A stretch of DNA of 64,000 nt from Haloarcula rubripromontorii (lineage in GTDB: Archaea; Halobacteriota; Halobacteria; Halobacteriales; Haloarculaceae): assembly GCF_001280425.1 (NCBI RefSeq), contig NZ_LIUF01000001.1:538945-602944 (forward strand), given 5' to 3'. Each line of letters opens with the position of its first letter. Position 1 is the stretch's first letter. The position numbers and the translations under genes were made by a program. Shown one piece after another: positions 9,507-18,918 of this stretch. The notes under the pieces are model-generated. The model worked only from the letters and a program-made list of their open reading frames with translations. It did no database searches and had not been told where the DNA came from.

Positions 9507-9872
9507 ACCTTCGGCATTCCGCCCACCGGGTCTTAAAAGCTGGTACGGACTGGTCGTGACACGGACGCACCGCTGTAGACAGACCGCCAGTGTTCTGTGG
9601 GTGATCTGTCGGGCTGTCGTCGCGACCACAATCGGTGTGTCGAAATGTGTGGCCGACAGATGGGGTGTGTCAATCAAAGCCGGCTTATACTGGCCGACGG
9701 GTGTGACATTAGAGGACAGCTAAAAACAGACCCGGCCCGAAGTCGGAGTCCGGATCACAGTTCGCACAGACGGGATAGAGTCGGTCATTCGTTACAGAAC
9801 GCAGTCAGTATCCGAGAATAGTTGGACTATGGTAAATTTTAACTATATAGTCACAATACGGTATAGGAAGTG
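9507..9872. other. Divergent promoter region
   Basis: A 366-base gap between the nucleoside hydrolase and the PHP-domain protein genes. TTTTAACTATATAG at about 9837-9850 is a strong TATA-like stretch 25-35 nt before the PHP gene start. I found no small gene. Confidence 0.5.
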
Positions 9873-12800
9873 ATGGATAGAAATCACATACGGCCAGTAC
9901 TACTCAGCGTACTACTCGTTTTCTCGGTTGTCAGCACCGGCTTCCTCGGAAGTGCCGCTGCTGCACCGAGCGAGCAAAACGAGGTGGCAACGGCGAACAG
10001 TCAGACGATAGCACAGACGGCCGCAGCTGGTGGGGCGACCTGTCAGCTTGACGGGAGCTGTCCGGTTCCTGATGGGTCGGTCGATCTCAACAACAGCGGT
10101 GCCGGCGTCGACGTGTTGATCGACGGGAGCCATCAGGGCTCGACGTTCACGAAGTTCGCGAACCGACTCAGCGAACGCGGGTACGACGTCGACACGAAAC
10201 GGTCGACGAGCGGCGGGCTGACCTCGTGGAACAGTTCGGCCGCGAACGGGCTGTCGGACTACGACGTGGTCATCATTCCCGTCCCCCAGACGGCCTATAG
10301 CGAGGCCGAACAGGACGCAATCGACGAATACGTCAGAAACGGCGGCAGCCTGTTCGTCGTCGGGGACTGGACCTCACCACTACAGGGTCACGCCGGCAAG
10401 CTCAACGACATCACCGACCCGTACGGACTCCACTTCAACGGCGAGAGCGACAGATGGCTCCGGAACATTCAGGATCCGACGAACAAGACAGTTGCAGATT
10501 ACGAGTGGCGGGTCATTCTGCACAACACGGGCCAGCATCCGATAATGAACACCGTCGACACCGTGGAGTACGACGGGGTCAGCCTCAACGTGACCGATAC
10601 CGAAAACGGGACGCAGGCCCCGTTGCTGTACGGTGACAGCGATACCTACGAGTACACTTACTCCACGACAGAGAAGGAGTACCCCCGTGGCGAGCGCATC
10701 GTCGGTGCGGCCGCGACGTGGGACATCGGTGACAACGGCCGCGTCGTCGCCTTCGGCAGTCAGAAGTCGCTCACGACGTATCTCACCGACGAGTGGCAGG
10801 CCGAGCACCAGCAAACCGATACGCGGCCGTTCCTCTTCCGGACGGTGAAGTGGCTGGCCTCGTCGGGCCACGTCGAGCGACCGGACAAGCCGGTTGCCGT
10901 CACCGGCGAGCGAGTCAAGGGCGGCGAGACGCCAGCGAACGAGACCATCGTCCTGAAAAACAGTGAAGTCGCCGCCGCCATCGGCACCGAAACCAACGGA
11001 CCCTTCGGGACGCTCCCCGGTGGCATCTACGACGCCAACGCCTACGGGCTGACGACCGACCAGATCGGCGTCGCCGAGTTCGCGTTCAACAACTTCGGGA
11101 CGTGGCCGGACTACGAGTCCTTCGAGTACCAGAACGCGACCGGGCCCGACGGCGCAGCAGTCGTCACCGCGACCGGCCACGTCAGTACGAACCCGAACGT
11201 CTCCGTCACGACGACGTACACGCTGCCGGCCAACTCCAGCCACATCTGGATCAACACCACGATGGAGAACGGCGGCGACCAGCGCCTCCCGGTCAACGAT
11301 TCCGAGCGCCTCCAGAGCGGGGCAGCACTGAGTTCCGAGGGGCAGTCGACCTGGCTCCCCGGGTCAGGGAGGGTCGAGGAGACGCGGTCGCCGCCGGTGA
11401 GCGCTGACACACTCGACCAGCCCTGGGCCGCACTCACCGGAGACCGCGTGAGCTACGGCGTCTGGGGCGGGAACGGCTCCTTTACTTCGTACACGGGTTC
11501 CACGACATGGGTTGACCCGTGGCTCGAACACCGCCTCGACCCCGGCGAAACGCGGTCAGCGGAGTTCGCCCTCTTCGTCGGCGCGGAGGGCGCAAGTAGC
11601 GCGACCAGCGAGTACTACAACAAGCAGCATGGCACCGAGACGGGGACGGTGACCGGCAACATCGAGAGTACGGACAACGAGTCCGTCTCACAGGCAACGG
11701 TCACCGCCTCGAAGGGCGACCGTGCGTTCACCTACACCGTCGGATCGGAGACGGGTTCGTACGAACTCGAACTCCCCGCCGGCGAGTACACGCTGACGGC
11801 CGATGCCAGCGGATTTGCGGCGTCAGAGGCAAAGTCCGTCACTGTCAGCGGCGGCGAGACGGCCACCGCCGACTTCGACTCGCTTGAAGGACCGGCACCA
11901 GTCAACGTCACCGCAACGATAGACGACGAGGGCGAGGTCAGTCCCGCCGACGCCCGGATTACGGTGCTCGACGACGGCACCGCGGTCCAGACCGTCTACA
12001 CGCAGACGACGCCGGCCGGGACGGCCTCGTTCCAGCTCCCGCCCGGTAACTACACGCTGGTGTTTAACCACGGGACCGGCTACATCGCCGAGCCGGTCGA
12101 AAAGAACGTCTCAGTGACCCCCGGCGAGGCAGTCAGCGTCAACGCGACGTTCACCGAGGAACTGGACCCCAGCGAACGCAACTGGGTCGGTATCGACCCC
12201 CACGCTCACAGCAGCGTCAGCTTCGACGGCAAGACGCCCATCGATAACTTCGTCGCCATTCAGAAGTCGGCGGGCGTCGACGCAGTGTTCATCTCCGACC
12301 ACAACGCCATCGGCGGCTGGGGGTCGATGGAGTCACAGGCCGAGGAGCGCGACATCATGTTCATCCGGAGCGAGGAGATCACGACCGGCGACCTCGGGCA
12401 CTTCAACCCCTATCCGATGCACGGCGAGGAGATGGTCGACTCCGACGGGACGCTCGTGGAGTTCATCGAGGAGTCCCGTAACCGACACAACGCAACGGTG
12501 TTCCAGATCAACCATCCGGGTGACCGCTTCGTCAGCCTCGACAGCGCGCCCGGACAACACGAGAAGTACCTTCCGATGGTCGACGCCATCGAGGCGTACA
12601 ACGGCCCGTACGGCGAGTCCGACGCCGCCAGCGTCCGCGGGCTGTTCACCCTCTGGAACAACGGCTACGAGATTACGGCAACCGGTGTCAGCGACGACCA
12701 CTGTTCGCAGTGCTTCCCGGCGAAATACGGGAGCGCCCGCACCCGAGCATACGTCGAGGGGACCGTTACGCCAGAGAAGTGGGCTCAGTCAGTGAAGGAC

Positions 12801-13325
12801 GGGCACACGTACGCGACGTACGGCCCGGCCGTCGAGTTCACTGTCGACGACAGGATGCCCGGCGAAACCGTGAACACGACCGCCGGGTCGTCCGTGGAGG
12901 CGTCCGCAACGGTCAGGAACCTCGACGAACTGGCCTACGCCGAGGTCATCCGGAACGGTACGACCGTCTCGAACGTCACGCTCGACGGGACAAACGACAC
13001 CATGAGCACCGACGTTGACATCGACGGGAACGCCTGGGTCGCCTTCCGCGTCGTCGACGAGGACGGCGACCGAGCGCTGACCAGCCCGGTCTGGATTTCG
13101 ACCAACCAGCAGGCCGAATCCGGGACTGACGGCAACGGCGAGTCCGGCGGTGCCACCGCGACTGTTGCGCCTGACACCGAGGGCGAGTCAGCGGCAACGG
13201 CGGGAGACGACGCTGGAACTGCGGAGTCGGAGACGACCGCCGCGTCCGGACCCGGGTTCACCGCCGTCGTCACACTGCTCGCGCTCGTCGGCGCAGCGCT
13301 GCTCGCAACGCGCCGGGGGACCTGA
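9873..13325 (+). CDS. Large exported PHP-domain (CehA/McbA-like) protein with PGF-CTERM-like tail
   Basis: I use the ATG at 9873 rather than the GTG just before it; the protein has 1150 residues. A signal peptide (about 1-30) is followed by a DUF4350/GATase-like region where Asp-Val-Val-Ile-Ile-Pro and Gly-Gly-Ser-Leu-Phe-Val-Val-Gly-Asp stand out. Two carboxypeptidase-regulatory-like beta domains come next (about 590-760). The PHP metal site starts with His-Ala-His at about 777-779 and continues with Ser-Asp-His-Asn, Asn-His-Pro-Gly and Ser-Asp-Asp-His. An acidic Ser/Thr-rich linker leads to Gly-Pro-Gly-Phe, a membrane span and an Arg-Arg end. This matches an archaeosortase substrate anchored outside the cell. 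Substrate unknown; phosphoester or carbohydrate-linked targets are possible. Confidence 0.85.
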   Translation: MDRNHIRPVLLSVLLVFSVVSTGFLGSAAAAPSEQNEVATANSQTIAQTAAAGGATCQLDGSCPVPDGSVDLNNSGAGVDVLIDGSHQGSTFTKFANRLSERGYDVDTKRSTSGGLTSWNSSAANGLSDYDVVIIPVPQTAYSEAEQDAIDEYVRNGGSLFVVGDWTSPLQGHAGKLNDITDPYGLHFNGESDRWLRNIQDPTNKTVADYEWRVILHNTGQHPIMNTVDTVEYDGVSLNVTDTENGTQAPLLYGDSDTYEYTYSTTEKEYPRGERIVGAAATWDIGDNGRVVAFGSQKSLTTYLTDEWQAEHQQTDTRPFLFRTVKWLASSGHVERPDKPVAVTGERVKGGETPANETIVLKNSEVAAAIGTETNGPFGTLPGGIYDANAYGLTTDQIGVAEFAFNNFGTWPDYESFEYQNATGPDGAAVVTATGHVSTNPNVSVTTTYTLPANSSHIWINTTMENGGDQRLPVNDSERLQSGAALSSEGQSTWLPGSGRVEETRSPPVSADTLDQPWAALTGDRVSYGVWGGNGSFTSYTGSTTWVDPWLEHRLDPGETRSAEFALFVGAEGASSATSEYYNKQHGTETGTVTGNIESTDNESVSQATVTASKGDRAFTYTVGSETGSYELELPAGEYTLTADASGFAASEAKSVTVSGGETATADFDSLEGPAPVNVTATIDDEGEVSPADARITVLDDGTAVQTVYTQTTPAGTASFQLPPGNYTLVFNHGTGYIAEPVEKNVSVTPGEAVSVNATFTEELDPSERNWVGIDPHAHSSVSFDGKTPIDNFVAIQKSAGVDAVFISDHNAIGGWGSMESQAEERDIMFIRSEEITTGDLGHFNPYPMHGEEMVDSDGTLVEFIEESRNRHNATVFQINHPGDRFVSLDSAPGQHEKYLPMVDAIEAYNGPYGESDAASVRGLFTLWNNGYEITATGVSDDHCSQCFPAKYGSARTRAYVEGTVTPEKWAQSVKDGHTYATYGPAVEFTVDDRMPGETVNTTAGSSVEASATVRNLDELAYAEVIRNGTTVSNVTLDGTNDTMSTDVDIDGNAWVAFRVVDEDGDRALTSPVWISTNQQAESGTDGNGESGGATATVAPDTEGESAATAGDDAGTAESETTAASGPGFTAVVTLLALVGAALLATRRGT

Positions 13326-13328
13326 GCC

Positions 13329-14048
13329 ATGCGGGACACCAGCCAGCGACGGAGTCGACGTGGGTTCCTCGGAGCCCTCGCGGTGGCTGCGGTGACCACC
13401 GCTGGCTGTAGCAGCCTCGGCGGCACGCAGAACAGCCAGCCGGGCGACGCCGGGGCTGGCGGCGCAGCGGAAACATCCGAGGAAACGCCCACACAGGCAG
13501 ACAGTGGGGCGCACCACGACGATGCGCACGGCCACACGCACGCAGACGGCAGTCACAACCACGGCGACGGGCACAGCCACGACGGCGAACACGCCGGCAG
13601 CGACGACGAAGCCGCCAGTGCGGCCGACACCGAACTCGCTGCGTTCGAATCACACCTGCGCAAGTGGTTCGTCGATATCGACTCGCTTGCCGTCGAAGAC
13701 AGCCGCATCAGGCTGACCTACGTCACGAAGAGCACGCGCGGCCACGAACTCGCGGCTGGCATCGAGACAGTCGTCGTCTCGTTCATCCAGGCGTACACGG
13801 ATGACTGGGGGGTGGAAGGTCTCGACGCGGAGGTGATCGAGCCGTCCGGCGAGGTGATGGGCTACTGGCGAACCGAATCGCGGTGGGTCGAACCGGTCAC
13901 CGAGGGCCACGAGACGCGGACCGCGCTGCTCGAACGGACTCTCGACACGTATCACGGTCGACTCACCCGCGACCACGACCACGCTGGAGCGGACCACAGC
14001 GAGAACGGCACGCACCACCATAACGAGACAGAACACGCGGACCACTGA
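13329..14048 (+). CDS. Histidine-rich Tat lipoprotein
   Basis: The 239-residue protein begins with a twin-arginine signal (Arg-Arg-Ser-Arg-Arg-Gly-Phe-Leu-Gly) and a Thr-Ala-Gly-Cys lipobox, so it should be folded before export and lipid-anchored. Residues about 57-90 are a His/Asp/Gly-rich stretch with many His-Asp, His-Gly and His-Thr pairs, and the C-terminus carries a second His cluster. These look like zinc- or other metal-binding tails. The middle domain (about 95-200) is unfamiliar. The gene lies 3 bases after the PHP protein gene, so the two are probably one operon and it may supply metal to that enzyme or share its function. Confidence 0.7.
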   Translation: MRDTSQRRSRRGFLGALAVAAVTTAGCSSLGGTQNSQPGDAGAGGAAETSEETPTQADSGAHHDDAHGHTHADGSHNHGDGHSHDGEHAGSDDEAASAADTELAAFESHLRKWFVDIDSLAVEDSRIRLTYVTKSTRGHELAAGIETVVVSFIQAYTDDWGVEGLDAEVIEPSGEVMGYWRTESRWVEPVTEGHETRTALLERTLDTYHGRLTRDHDHAGADHSENGTHHHNETEHADH

Positions 14049-14131
14049 CGGCGGCAGCGTCGTCGCTGCCGTCGCCGTCGTTCTGAGAGAAAATGTGAGC
14101 CGATTCGGTGCGAAAAGAGCCGTGGAGTTGC

Positions 14132-14326
14132 TCAGACTTTCAGCAGCGACAGCAGGCTGACGCCGACGTCGAAGTACTCGATGAGGCGATAGCCGACGAG
14201 GATTCCGAGGATACCCATGACACCGGCGAGGTTCGGCGGGGCCGGAATGGGGACATCCAGCAGTCCGAACACAACGCCGGTAGCGACGCCGGTCATCGTC
14301 GCGACGATAACGAGTGAGAGATTCAT
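14132..14326 (-). CDS. XapX domain membrane protein
   Basis: The 64-residue protein has two membrane segments joined by Val-Pro-Ile-Pro-Ala-Pro-Pro-Asn-Leu-Ala-Gly, the signature of the XapX family. A second hydrophobic segment reads Val-Met-Gly-Ile-Leu-Gly-Ile-Leu-Val-Gly-Tyr. The family is small, widespread and of unknown function. It has no obvious partner here. Confidence 0.85.
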   Translation of the reverse strand: MNLSLVIVATMTGVATGVVFGLLDVPIPAPPNLAGVMGILGILVGYRLIEYFDVGVSLLSLLKV

Positions 14327-14794
14327 CGGCCGGTCACCACTGTCCTGCCACGAGGAGCTACCCAGTCGCGTGTCAGAGCGCCCCGAGAGCGGTCAGAGAG
14401 TGTGTTTGCAGTGTGTGTCATTAGTGGCGTAGAGAACGGGTTCAAGCGGTAAGTATGCTCCTCATCGGACCAGCAGTGGTGGGGAGTAGCACACACCAAC
14501 CACGGGCGGACCTGTAATACCGATATATACGGCCATGTGAGAAGGGCATCCACCGTTTTAGATCCTATTTTTCACAGTTCTCAGACCATATTCTGCATAT
14601 CTCGAAGTAGAAAAAGTAAGTGTAACTGTATACTCTTCAGGTGCAGTCATTCCGTATATTGCAAAGATAGATAACCCATAAGTAGAGATAATATGGACCA
14701 GCTATACACAGATTTAACGGCCGCAGTGGTGCAGTCATAACCAGTATCCTCCGGGAGGCTGGTGTTTATAACCAAGCCACGGGAACTAATGACG
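14327..14794. other. Intergenic region before the quinone oxidoreductase
   Basis: About 470 bases, AT-rich after 14550. It contains an inverted repeat and a TATA-like element next to the oxidoreductase start (described separately). I found no gene in the rest. Confidence 0.5.
14741..14770 (+). promoter_or_regulatory. Inverted repeat abutting a TATA element
   Basis: CCAG and CTGG form outer arms and CCTCC and GGAGG inner arms of an inverted repeat at 14741-14762. It is followed at once by TTTATA at 14765-14770, about 27 nt before the ATG at 14795. The geometry fits a leaderless promoter with a regulator site over or beside the BRE. Function is inferred. Confidence 0.45.
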
Positions 14795-15835
14795 ATGCAA
14801 GCCGTTCAGTTCGACAGTCACGGCGACCGTGATGTGCTCGAGTATGGCGAGTTTCCCGACCCCGAACCCGGCCGCGACGAGGTGGTCATCGACGTGAAAG
14901 CGGCCGCGCTGAACCACCTCGACATCTGGACCCGGCGCGGCCTTCCCGGTATCGATCTCGATATGCCACACATCCCGGGCAGTGACGCCGCGGGCGTCGT
15001 CGACGAAGTCGGTGACGACGTCTCGCGTTTCGAACCCGGCGACCGAGTGGCTGTCCTCGCCGGCAAAAGCGGCGGTGGCGACGAGTTCACGCGAAAGGGT
15101 GACCCGACACTCGCGCCGGATTTCCACATCATCGGCGAACACGTCCGGGGCGTCCACAGCGAGTACGCCGCTGTGCCCGCCGAAAACCTCACGCCAGTCC
15201 CCGAAGGCGTCGACTGGGAGACAGCCGCCGCGTCGCCGCTCGTGTTCCAGACCGCCTGGCGGATGCTGCGCGACCGCGGCGACCTGAAAGCCGGCGAGTC
15301 GGTACTGGTCCTCGGCGCGTCCGGCGGCGTGGGTCACGCGGCCGTCCAGGTCGCGGACCACGCTGGCGCTGAGGTGTTCGCGACCGCCAGCACCCAAGAG
15401 AAACTCGACTACGCAGAAGAACTGGGTGCGGATCACACCATCAACTACGAGGAGGCGGACTTCGCGAGCGAAATCCGGGACCTGACCGACGGGCGCGGCG
15501 TCGACATGGTTGTCGACCACATCGGCGCACAGACCTGGCAGGACTCGCTCAAAAGTCTCGTCAAGGGCGGCCGCGTGGTCACCTGCGGCGCGACGACGGG
15601 CGGCAACCCCGAGACCGACATCAACCGCATCTTCTGGAACCAGTTGCAGGTCATCGGGTCGACGATGGCCACCCCGGGGCAGGCCGACGAAGTGCTGGAG
15701 CTGGTCTGGCAAGGAGAAATGGAACCGCGGGTCCGCGAGACGCTCCCCATGAGCGAGATCGCCAGAGCCCACGAGATAATCGAGGACCGCGAGGGCTTCG
15801 GAAAGGTCGTCGTCGTTCCCGACAGCGAGCTGTAG
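14795..15835 (+). CDS. Zinc-type NADPH:quinone oxidoreductase (MDR family)
   Basis: I chose the ATG at 14795 (Met-Gln-Ala-Val-Gln-Phe), which is typical for the family and lies about 27 nt after TTTATA; an ATG two codons earlier is possible. The 346-residue protein has the GroES-like fold at the N-terminus and a Rossmann fold with Gly-Ala-Ser-Gly-Gly-Val-Gly near residues 173-179. Members reduce quinones or enones with NADPH. An upstream inverted repeat suggests regulated expression. Confidence 0.85.
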   Translation: MQAVQFDSHGDRDVLEYGEFPDPEPGRDEVVIDVKAAALNHLDIWTRRGLPGIDLDMPHIPGSDAAGVVDEVGDDVSRFEPGDRVAVLAGKSGGGDEFTRKGDPTLAPDFHIIGEHVRGVHSEYAAVPAENLTPVPEGVDWETAAASPLVFQTAWRMLRDRGDLKAGESVLVLGASGGVGHAAVQVADHAGAEVFATASTQEKLDYAEELGADHTINYEEADFASEIRDLTDGRGVDMVVDHIGAQTWQDSLKSLVKGGRVVTCGATTGGNPETDINRIFWNQLQVIGSTMATPGQADEVLELVWQGEMEPRVRETLPMSEIARAHEIIEDREGFGKVVVVPDSEL

Positions 15836-15856
15836 GACCGATCCGCGTTTTTCTCG

Positions 15857-17068
15857 CTACTCTGTTCCGAACCGAGCTGTCGCGAACTGCTCGAAAGGGG
15901 CCGAGTACTGCATCAGCATCGTTCCGAGAATACTCATCAGAAGGACGTAGGCGACGGTAAACGAGTAGACCGCGTTGGCCAGTGCTGTCGACAGTGACGT
16001 GCCTGCGCCGGTCAGCGCAACGGCGGCGATGATCAGGGAGAACTCGCCGCGGGTAACCATCCCGAGGCCGACACGCATCGACCGGCGCGGGTTGAGATCG
16101 TAGGCGCGCCCGCTCAGATAGCCGGATAGGATTTTCGTCGGTGTCGTAACGACGATAGCGGCGGCGACGAGTCCCGCGACGCCGGCGAACAGCCGCGGAT
16201 CGGTCTCGACGCCGATCCAGAAGAAAAACACCGCCGCGAACGTGTCGCGGAGCGGTTCCAGCAGGCTCTCCAGTTTGTGCGTGTGGGTGGTCGGGGCGAA
16301 GGCCATGCCGACGAAGAACGCGGCGACGGCCTCGCTGACGCCGATAGCGAGGGCGAAACCGGAGATCAAGACCGTGATGCCGACGGCCCGCACCACCGTG
16401 AACTCGTTCGAGGTCGTCTGTAAGGCCCGCTCGAACCACGGCGTCCCGTAGCGGGCTAAGAGCAGGAGCGCGACGATGAACGAGAGCGCGACGCCGACGG
16501 ACATCGCGGCGGCCCCGACATCGGACCCGCCGGTGACGAGCGCGGCTGCGACTGTGAGGTACACCGCGATGAACAGGTCCTCGAACACGAGCGTCCCGAG
16601 CATCGGGTCGGCCTCGTCGTTGGCGATCCAGCCGAGGTCGATGAGCGACTTCGTGATGATGGCCGACGAGGAGATGTAGACGATACCGGCGATAAGGAAG
16701 GCCGCGAGCGGGTCCCGGAACAGCGCGAATCCGAGCACGAGACCGGCCCCGAAGTTGATGCCGAGGTCGATAGTCCCCGCTCTGGTGATGCGCTCCCAGC
16801 TCTCCAGCAGTCGGTCGAGGTTGAACTCCAGTCCGAGGAAAAACAGCAGAAAGACGATACCCAGCTCCGCGCCGAGTTCGACGAACTCCGAGGACTCGAC
16901 GACGGGGAGGCCGTAGCCGGCGACTGAGAACTGCCCCGCGACAGACGGCGACAGCAGCATCCCGATGAGGATGTAGAACGGGATTACCGACTTGTTCAGC
17001 CACACAGCGACGAGCGTGGCGGCGGCGACAGCGGCGAACAGGACACCGATGCCGAGCAGGTCAGCCAC
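15857..17068 (-). CDS. CPA2-type cation:proton antiporter, membrane subunit (Kef/KhtU-like)
   Basis: The start is a GTG at 17068; the longer frame upstream is low-complexity and overlaps the neighbouring gene. The 403-residue product has 11-13 membrane segments and reads Leu-Leu-Phe-Phe-Leu-Gly-Leu-Glu-Phe-Asn-Leu in the conserved core. It should exchange K+ or Na+ for protons. Unlike longer KefB/C proteins it lacks a cytoplasmic TrkA-N domain. The preceding gene supplies a separate TrkA-C subunit, as in KhtT-KhtU pairs. Confidence 0.85.
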   Translation of the reverse strand: MADLLGIGVLFAAVAAATLVAVWLNKSVIPFYILIGMLLSPSVAGQFSVAGYGLPVVESSEFVELGAELGIVFLLFFLGLEFNLDRLLESWERITRAGTIDLGINFGAGLVLGFALFRDPLAAFLIAGIVYISSSAIITKSLIDLGWIANDEADPMLGTLVFEDLFIAVYLTVAAALVTGGSDVGAAAMSVGVALSFIVALLLLARYGTPWFERALQTTSNEFTVVRAVGITVLISGFALAIGVSEAVAAFFVGMAFAPTTHTHKLESLLEPLRDTFAAVFFFWIGVETDPRLFAGVAGLVAAAIVVTTPTKILSGYLSGRAYDLNPRRSMRVGLGMVTRGEFSLIIAAVALTGAGTSLSTALANAVYSFTVAYVLLMSILGTMLMQYSAPFEQFATARFGTE

Positions 17069-17099
17069 GGCGGGCCTCCGGCGCTTCGGTCCCAGCCAT

Positions 17100-17588
17100 C
17101 TACAGGTCTCCGGTGAGGAGCCTCTCGAACTGCTCACAGTTCTCGCGTTCGCCGATAACCACGAGGGTATCCGAGGCTTCGATCTGCATGTCGGGCGACG
17201 GGCCGGCGATGACGTTGCCATCGCGCTGCATCGCGACGACAGTGACGCCTGTCCGCTGCCCGACGTTAGCACCGGCCAGCGTCTTGCCGACCAGCGGCGA
17301 GTCGTTCTCGACCGCGTACCACTCCAGCAGCGTCCCCTCCGACAGCATCGTCTCGACGTGGCTGGATTCGACCGGCTGGAAGTACGCGCCTTCGAGTATC
17401 GTGCCGACCATCCGCGCCAGCCGGTCGGAGAGTTCGAGGAGTTTCTCCGAGTCGGCGTCGTCGTCCTCTTTGAGGTACAGTTCGCGCGTGCCCGTGTTGT
17501 GGGTCACGACTACCAGTTGCTGCCCGCCGCCGATGTCCACCTCGTGTTTTTTTCCCACACCAGGCAGGTCGGTCTCTGTCACGTCCAT
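17100..17588 (-). CDS. TrkA-C domain regulatory subunit (KhtT-like)
   Basis: This 162-residue soluble protein has a C-terminal RCK_C/TrkA-C domain (about 85-160) with Leu-Val-Gly-Lys-Thr-Leu and Asp-Thr-Leu-Val-Val-Ile-Gly, and an N-terminal domain like KhtT. It lies immediately upstream of the antiporter gene with a 31-nt gap and is cotranscribed with it. It likely gates the antiporter in response to a nucleotide or ion. Confidence 0.8.
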   Translation of the reverse strand: MDVTETDLPGVGKKHEVDIGGGQQLVVVTHNTGTRELYLKEDDDADSEKLLELSDRLARMVGTILEGAYFQPVESSHVETMLSEGTLLEWYAVENDSPLVGKTLAGANVGQRTGVTVVAMQRDGNVIAGPSPDMQIEASDTLVVIGERENCEQFERLLTGDL

Positions 17589-17716
17589 AGCCCGGAATTG
17601 CGTTCGACCGCGTATAAGCCCCTATGCCCGGGCCCAGATAGCGGGTCGCCGACAGCCGAGCGGCGGGACCCAAAGGTATTAGTGGATTCCTGCTAACGTT
17701 CAGGCAAGCCAACTTT

Positions 17717-17744
17717 CGCTAAAACAACTCAGATTGTTTTAGCG
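17717..17744. promoter_or_regulatory. Cobalamin-locus operator, site D (before the cbiX-like gene)
   Basis: A perfect inverted repeat: CGCTAAAACA at 17717-17726 and TGTTTTAGCG at 17735-17744 around an 8-base spacer. It contains the TAAAACAA-N6-TTGTTTTA core seen, with small changes, at four other promoters of this locus. It ends 13 bases before the start codon at 17758. No T-run follows, so it is not a standard terminator. An operator role is inferred from recurrence. Confidence 0.65.
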
Positions 17745-17757
17745 TCGGACGCTACCA

Positions 17758-18531
17758 ATGCCACACGACACACTCCTGCTCATCGGTCGGGACACGTCAC
17801 GCGCTACGCCCTACGAGACACACGCTCGCCGGCTTCGCGAGCGCGGGGTAGCTACCGACGTGACGGTGCTGACCTACGACCACGAACCCCGTCGGGAGTT
17901 ACGCGACGAACTGGTAGCCATCGATGCCGACCGCGTGTTCGCGCTGCCGATGACCGTCGCTCACGACCACACGACAGTCACGGACGTCCCGGCAGCACTC
18001 GACGAAATCGACGCCGAGACACACTACTGTGAACCAGTCGGGCGAAGCCCGCTGCTGACCGAAGCGCTCCGTGACCGCGCCACTGCTGCGGTCCCGGAGG
18101 CCGCTGACTCCTCCGTCGCGCTCGTCGCCTTCGGCTCCAGCGGCAAGCCGTATCAACGTCAGGTGACGGAGTATCACGCCGAGCGCCTGCGCGAGCGCTC
18201 GGCCTTCGGCGAGGTCGAGCCCTGCTATCTGCTGCAAAACCCCGCTGTCGAATGTGTCCGGTACAATCTCACCCACGACCACGCCGTCGCCGTGCCGCTC
18301 TTTCTCGCGCCGACTGACGCGACAGAGACGCAGATTCCCGCCAAACTCGATCTCGACAGGGGCGGACTCGCCTACACCGACACGCTGGACGACCACCCGC
18401 TTGTCACCGAGGCCGTCGCGACCGCCGTCGAAACGGCACGGACGATGGCCGACTCACGCACGCCACAGACGTTCGAGACGACGCTGGCCGCGACAAACCG
18501 GCCGATGGCGACCGACGGCGAGGGCGACTAG
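17758..18531 (+). CDS. CbiX-family protein with altered chelatase motifs
   Basis: The 257-residue protein has the two-lobed layout of CbiX/sirohydrochlorin chelatases. Lobe 1 begins Leu-Leu-Leu-Ile-Gly-Arg-Asp-Thr-Ser where active CbiX has Gly-His-Gly-Ser, so the catalytic histidine is replaced. The second lobe begins Val-Ala-Phe-Gly-Ser-Ser and keeps one candidate ligand in Asp-Asp-His-Pro-Leu-Val near the C-terminus. A second CbiX in this locus (30039-31262) keeps the motif. This copy may be an inactive or repurposed cobalt-binding protein. The palindrome just upstream places it in the presumed cobalamin regulon. Family assignment is by pattern. Confidence 0.7.
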   Translation: MPHDTLLLIGRDTSRATPYETHARRLRERGVATDVTVLTYDHEPRRELRDELVAIDADRVFALPMTVAHDHTTVTDVPAALDEIDAETHYCEPVGRSPLLTEALRDRATAAVPEAADSSVALVAFGSSGKPYQRQVTEYHAERLRERSAFGEVEPCYLLQNPAVECVRYNLTHDHAVAVPLFLAPTDATETQIPAKLDLDRGGLAYTDTLDDHPLVTEAVATAVETARTMADSRTPQTFETTLAATNRPMATDGEGD

Positions 18532-18918
18532 GACCGGTTTGCTCGGTTCTTGCTAAGTCAGCGGGCCGTTTTGAAGTAGAAAATAGCACGGACAGCGCTT
18601 TTCGGACCGCCTCGAACGCCCTCGACCGCTCGCGGTCGCCGGCCGGCATATCCTCGCTCGCGTCGCTCGCTCGGATAGCGGCCGCCCAGGCGACTCCCCG
18701 CTGGCGCGAGTCGCTCACGGCTCGTCCCTCGCCGTTCGCGAACGAGGCGCGGCGCGCCTCGTCGGTCTCGCCCGTTCAGTCCGCCAGGAGCGTCCGTCCG
18801 AGTCGACAGCCTGCCCTTCCCCGGGGCGGCCGACGGAGCGGCCGCCCGGCCACGGCTGATTGAACGTGTGAAGCAAAGCGGCAGGTGAACAATCGAGAAG
18901 GCCCGCACACTGGCGCGG
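18532..18918. other. Convergent intergenic region
   Basis: About 390 bases between the ends of the cbiX-like gene and cbiE. Much of it is GC-rich with repeated tcgctcg/cgagcga short inverted motifs around 18650-18690, common in haloarchaeal spacers. No gene or recognisable RNA. Confidence 0.5.

Noticed and set aside
15651-17003. 450-codon minus-strand frame over the antiporter
   Set aside because: Arg-rich product in an alternative frame of a clear membrane transporter. Shadow of the real gene.
17717-17744. Rho-independent-like terminator
   Set aside because: There is no T-run after the stem and it lies 13 bases before a start codon; recurrence at other B12 promoters favours an operator.
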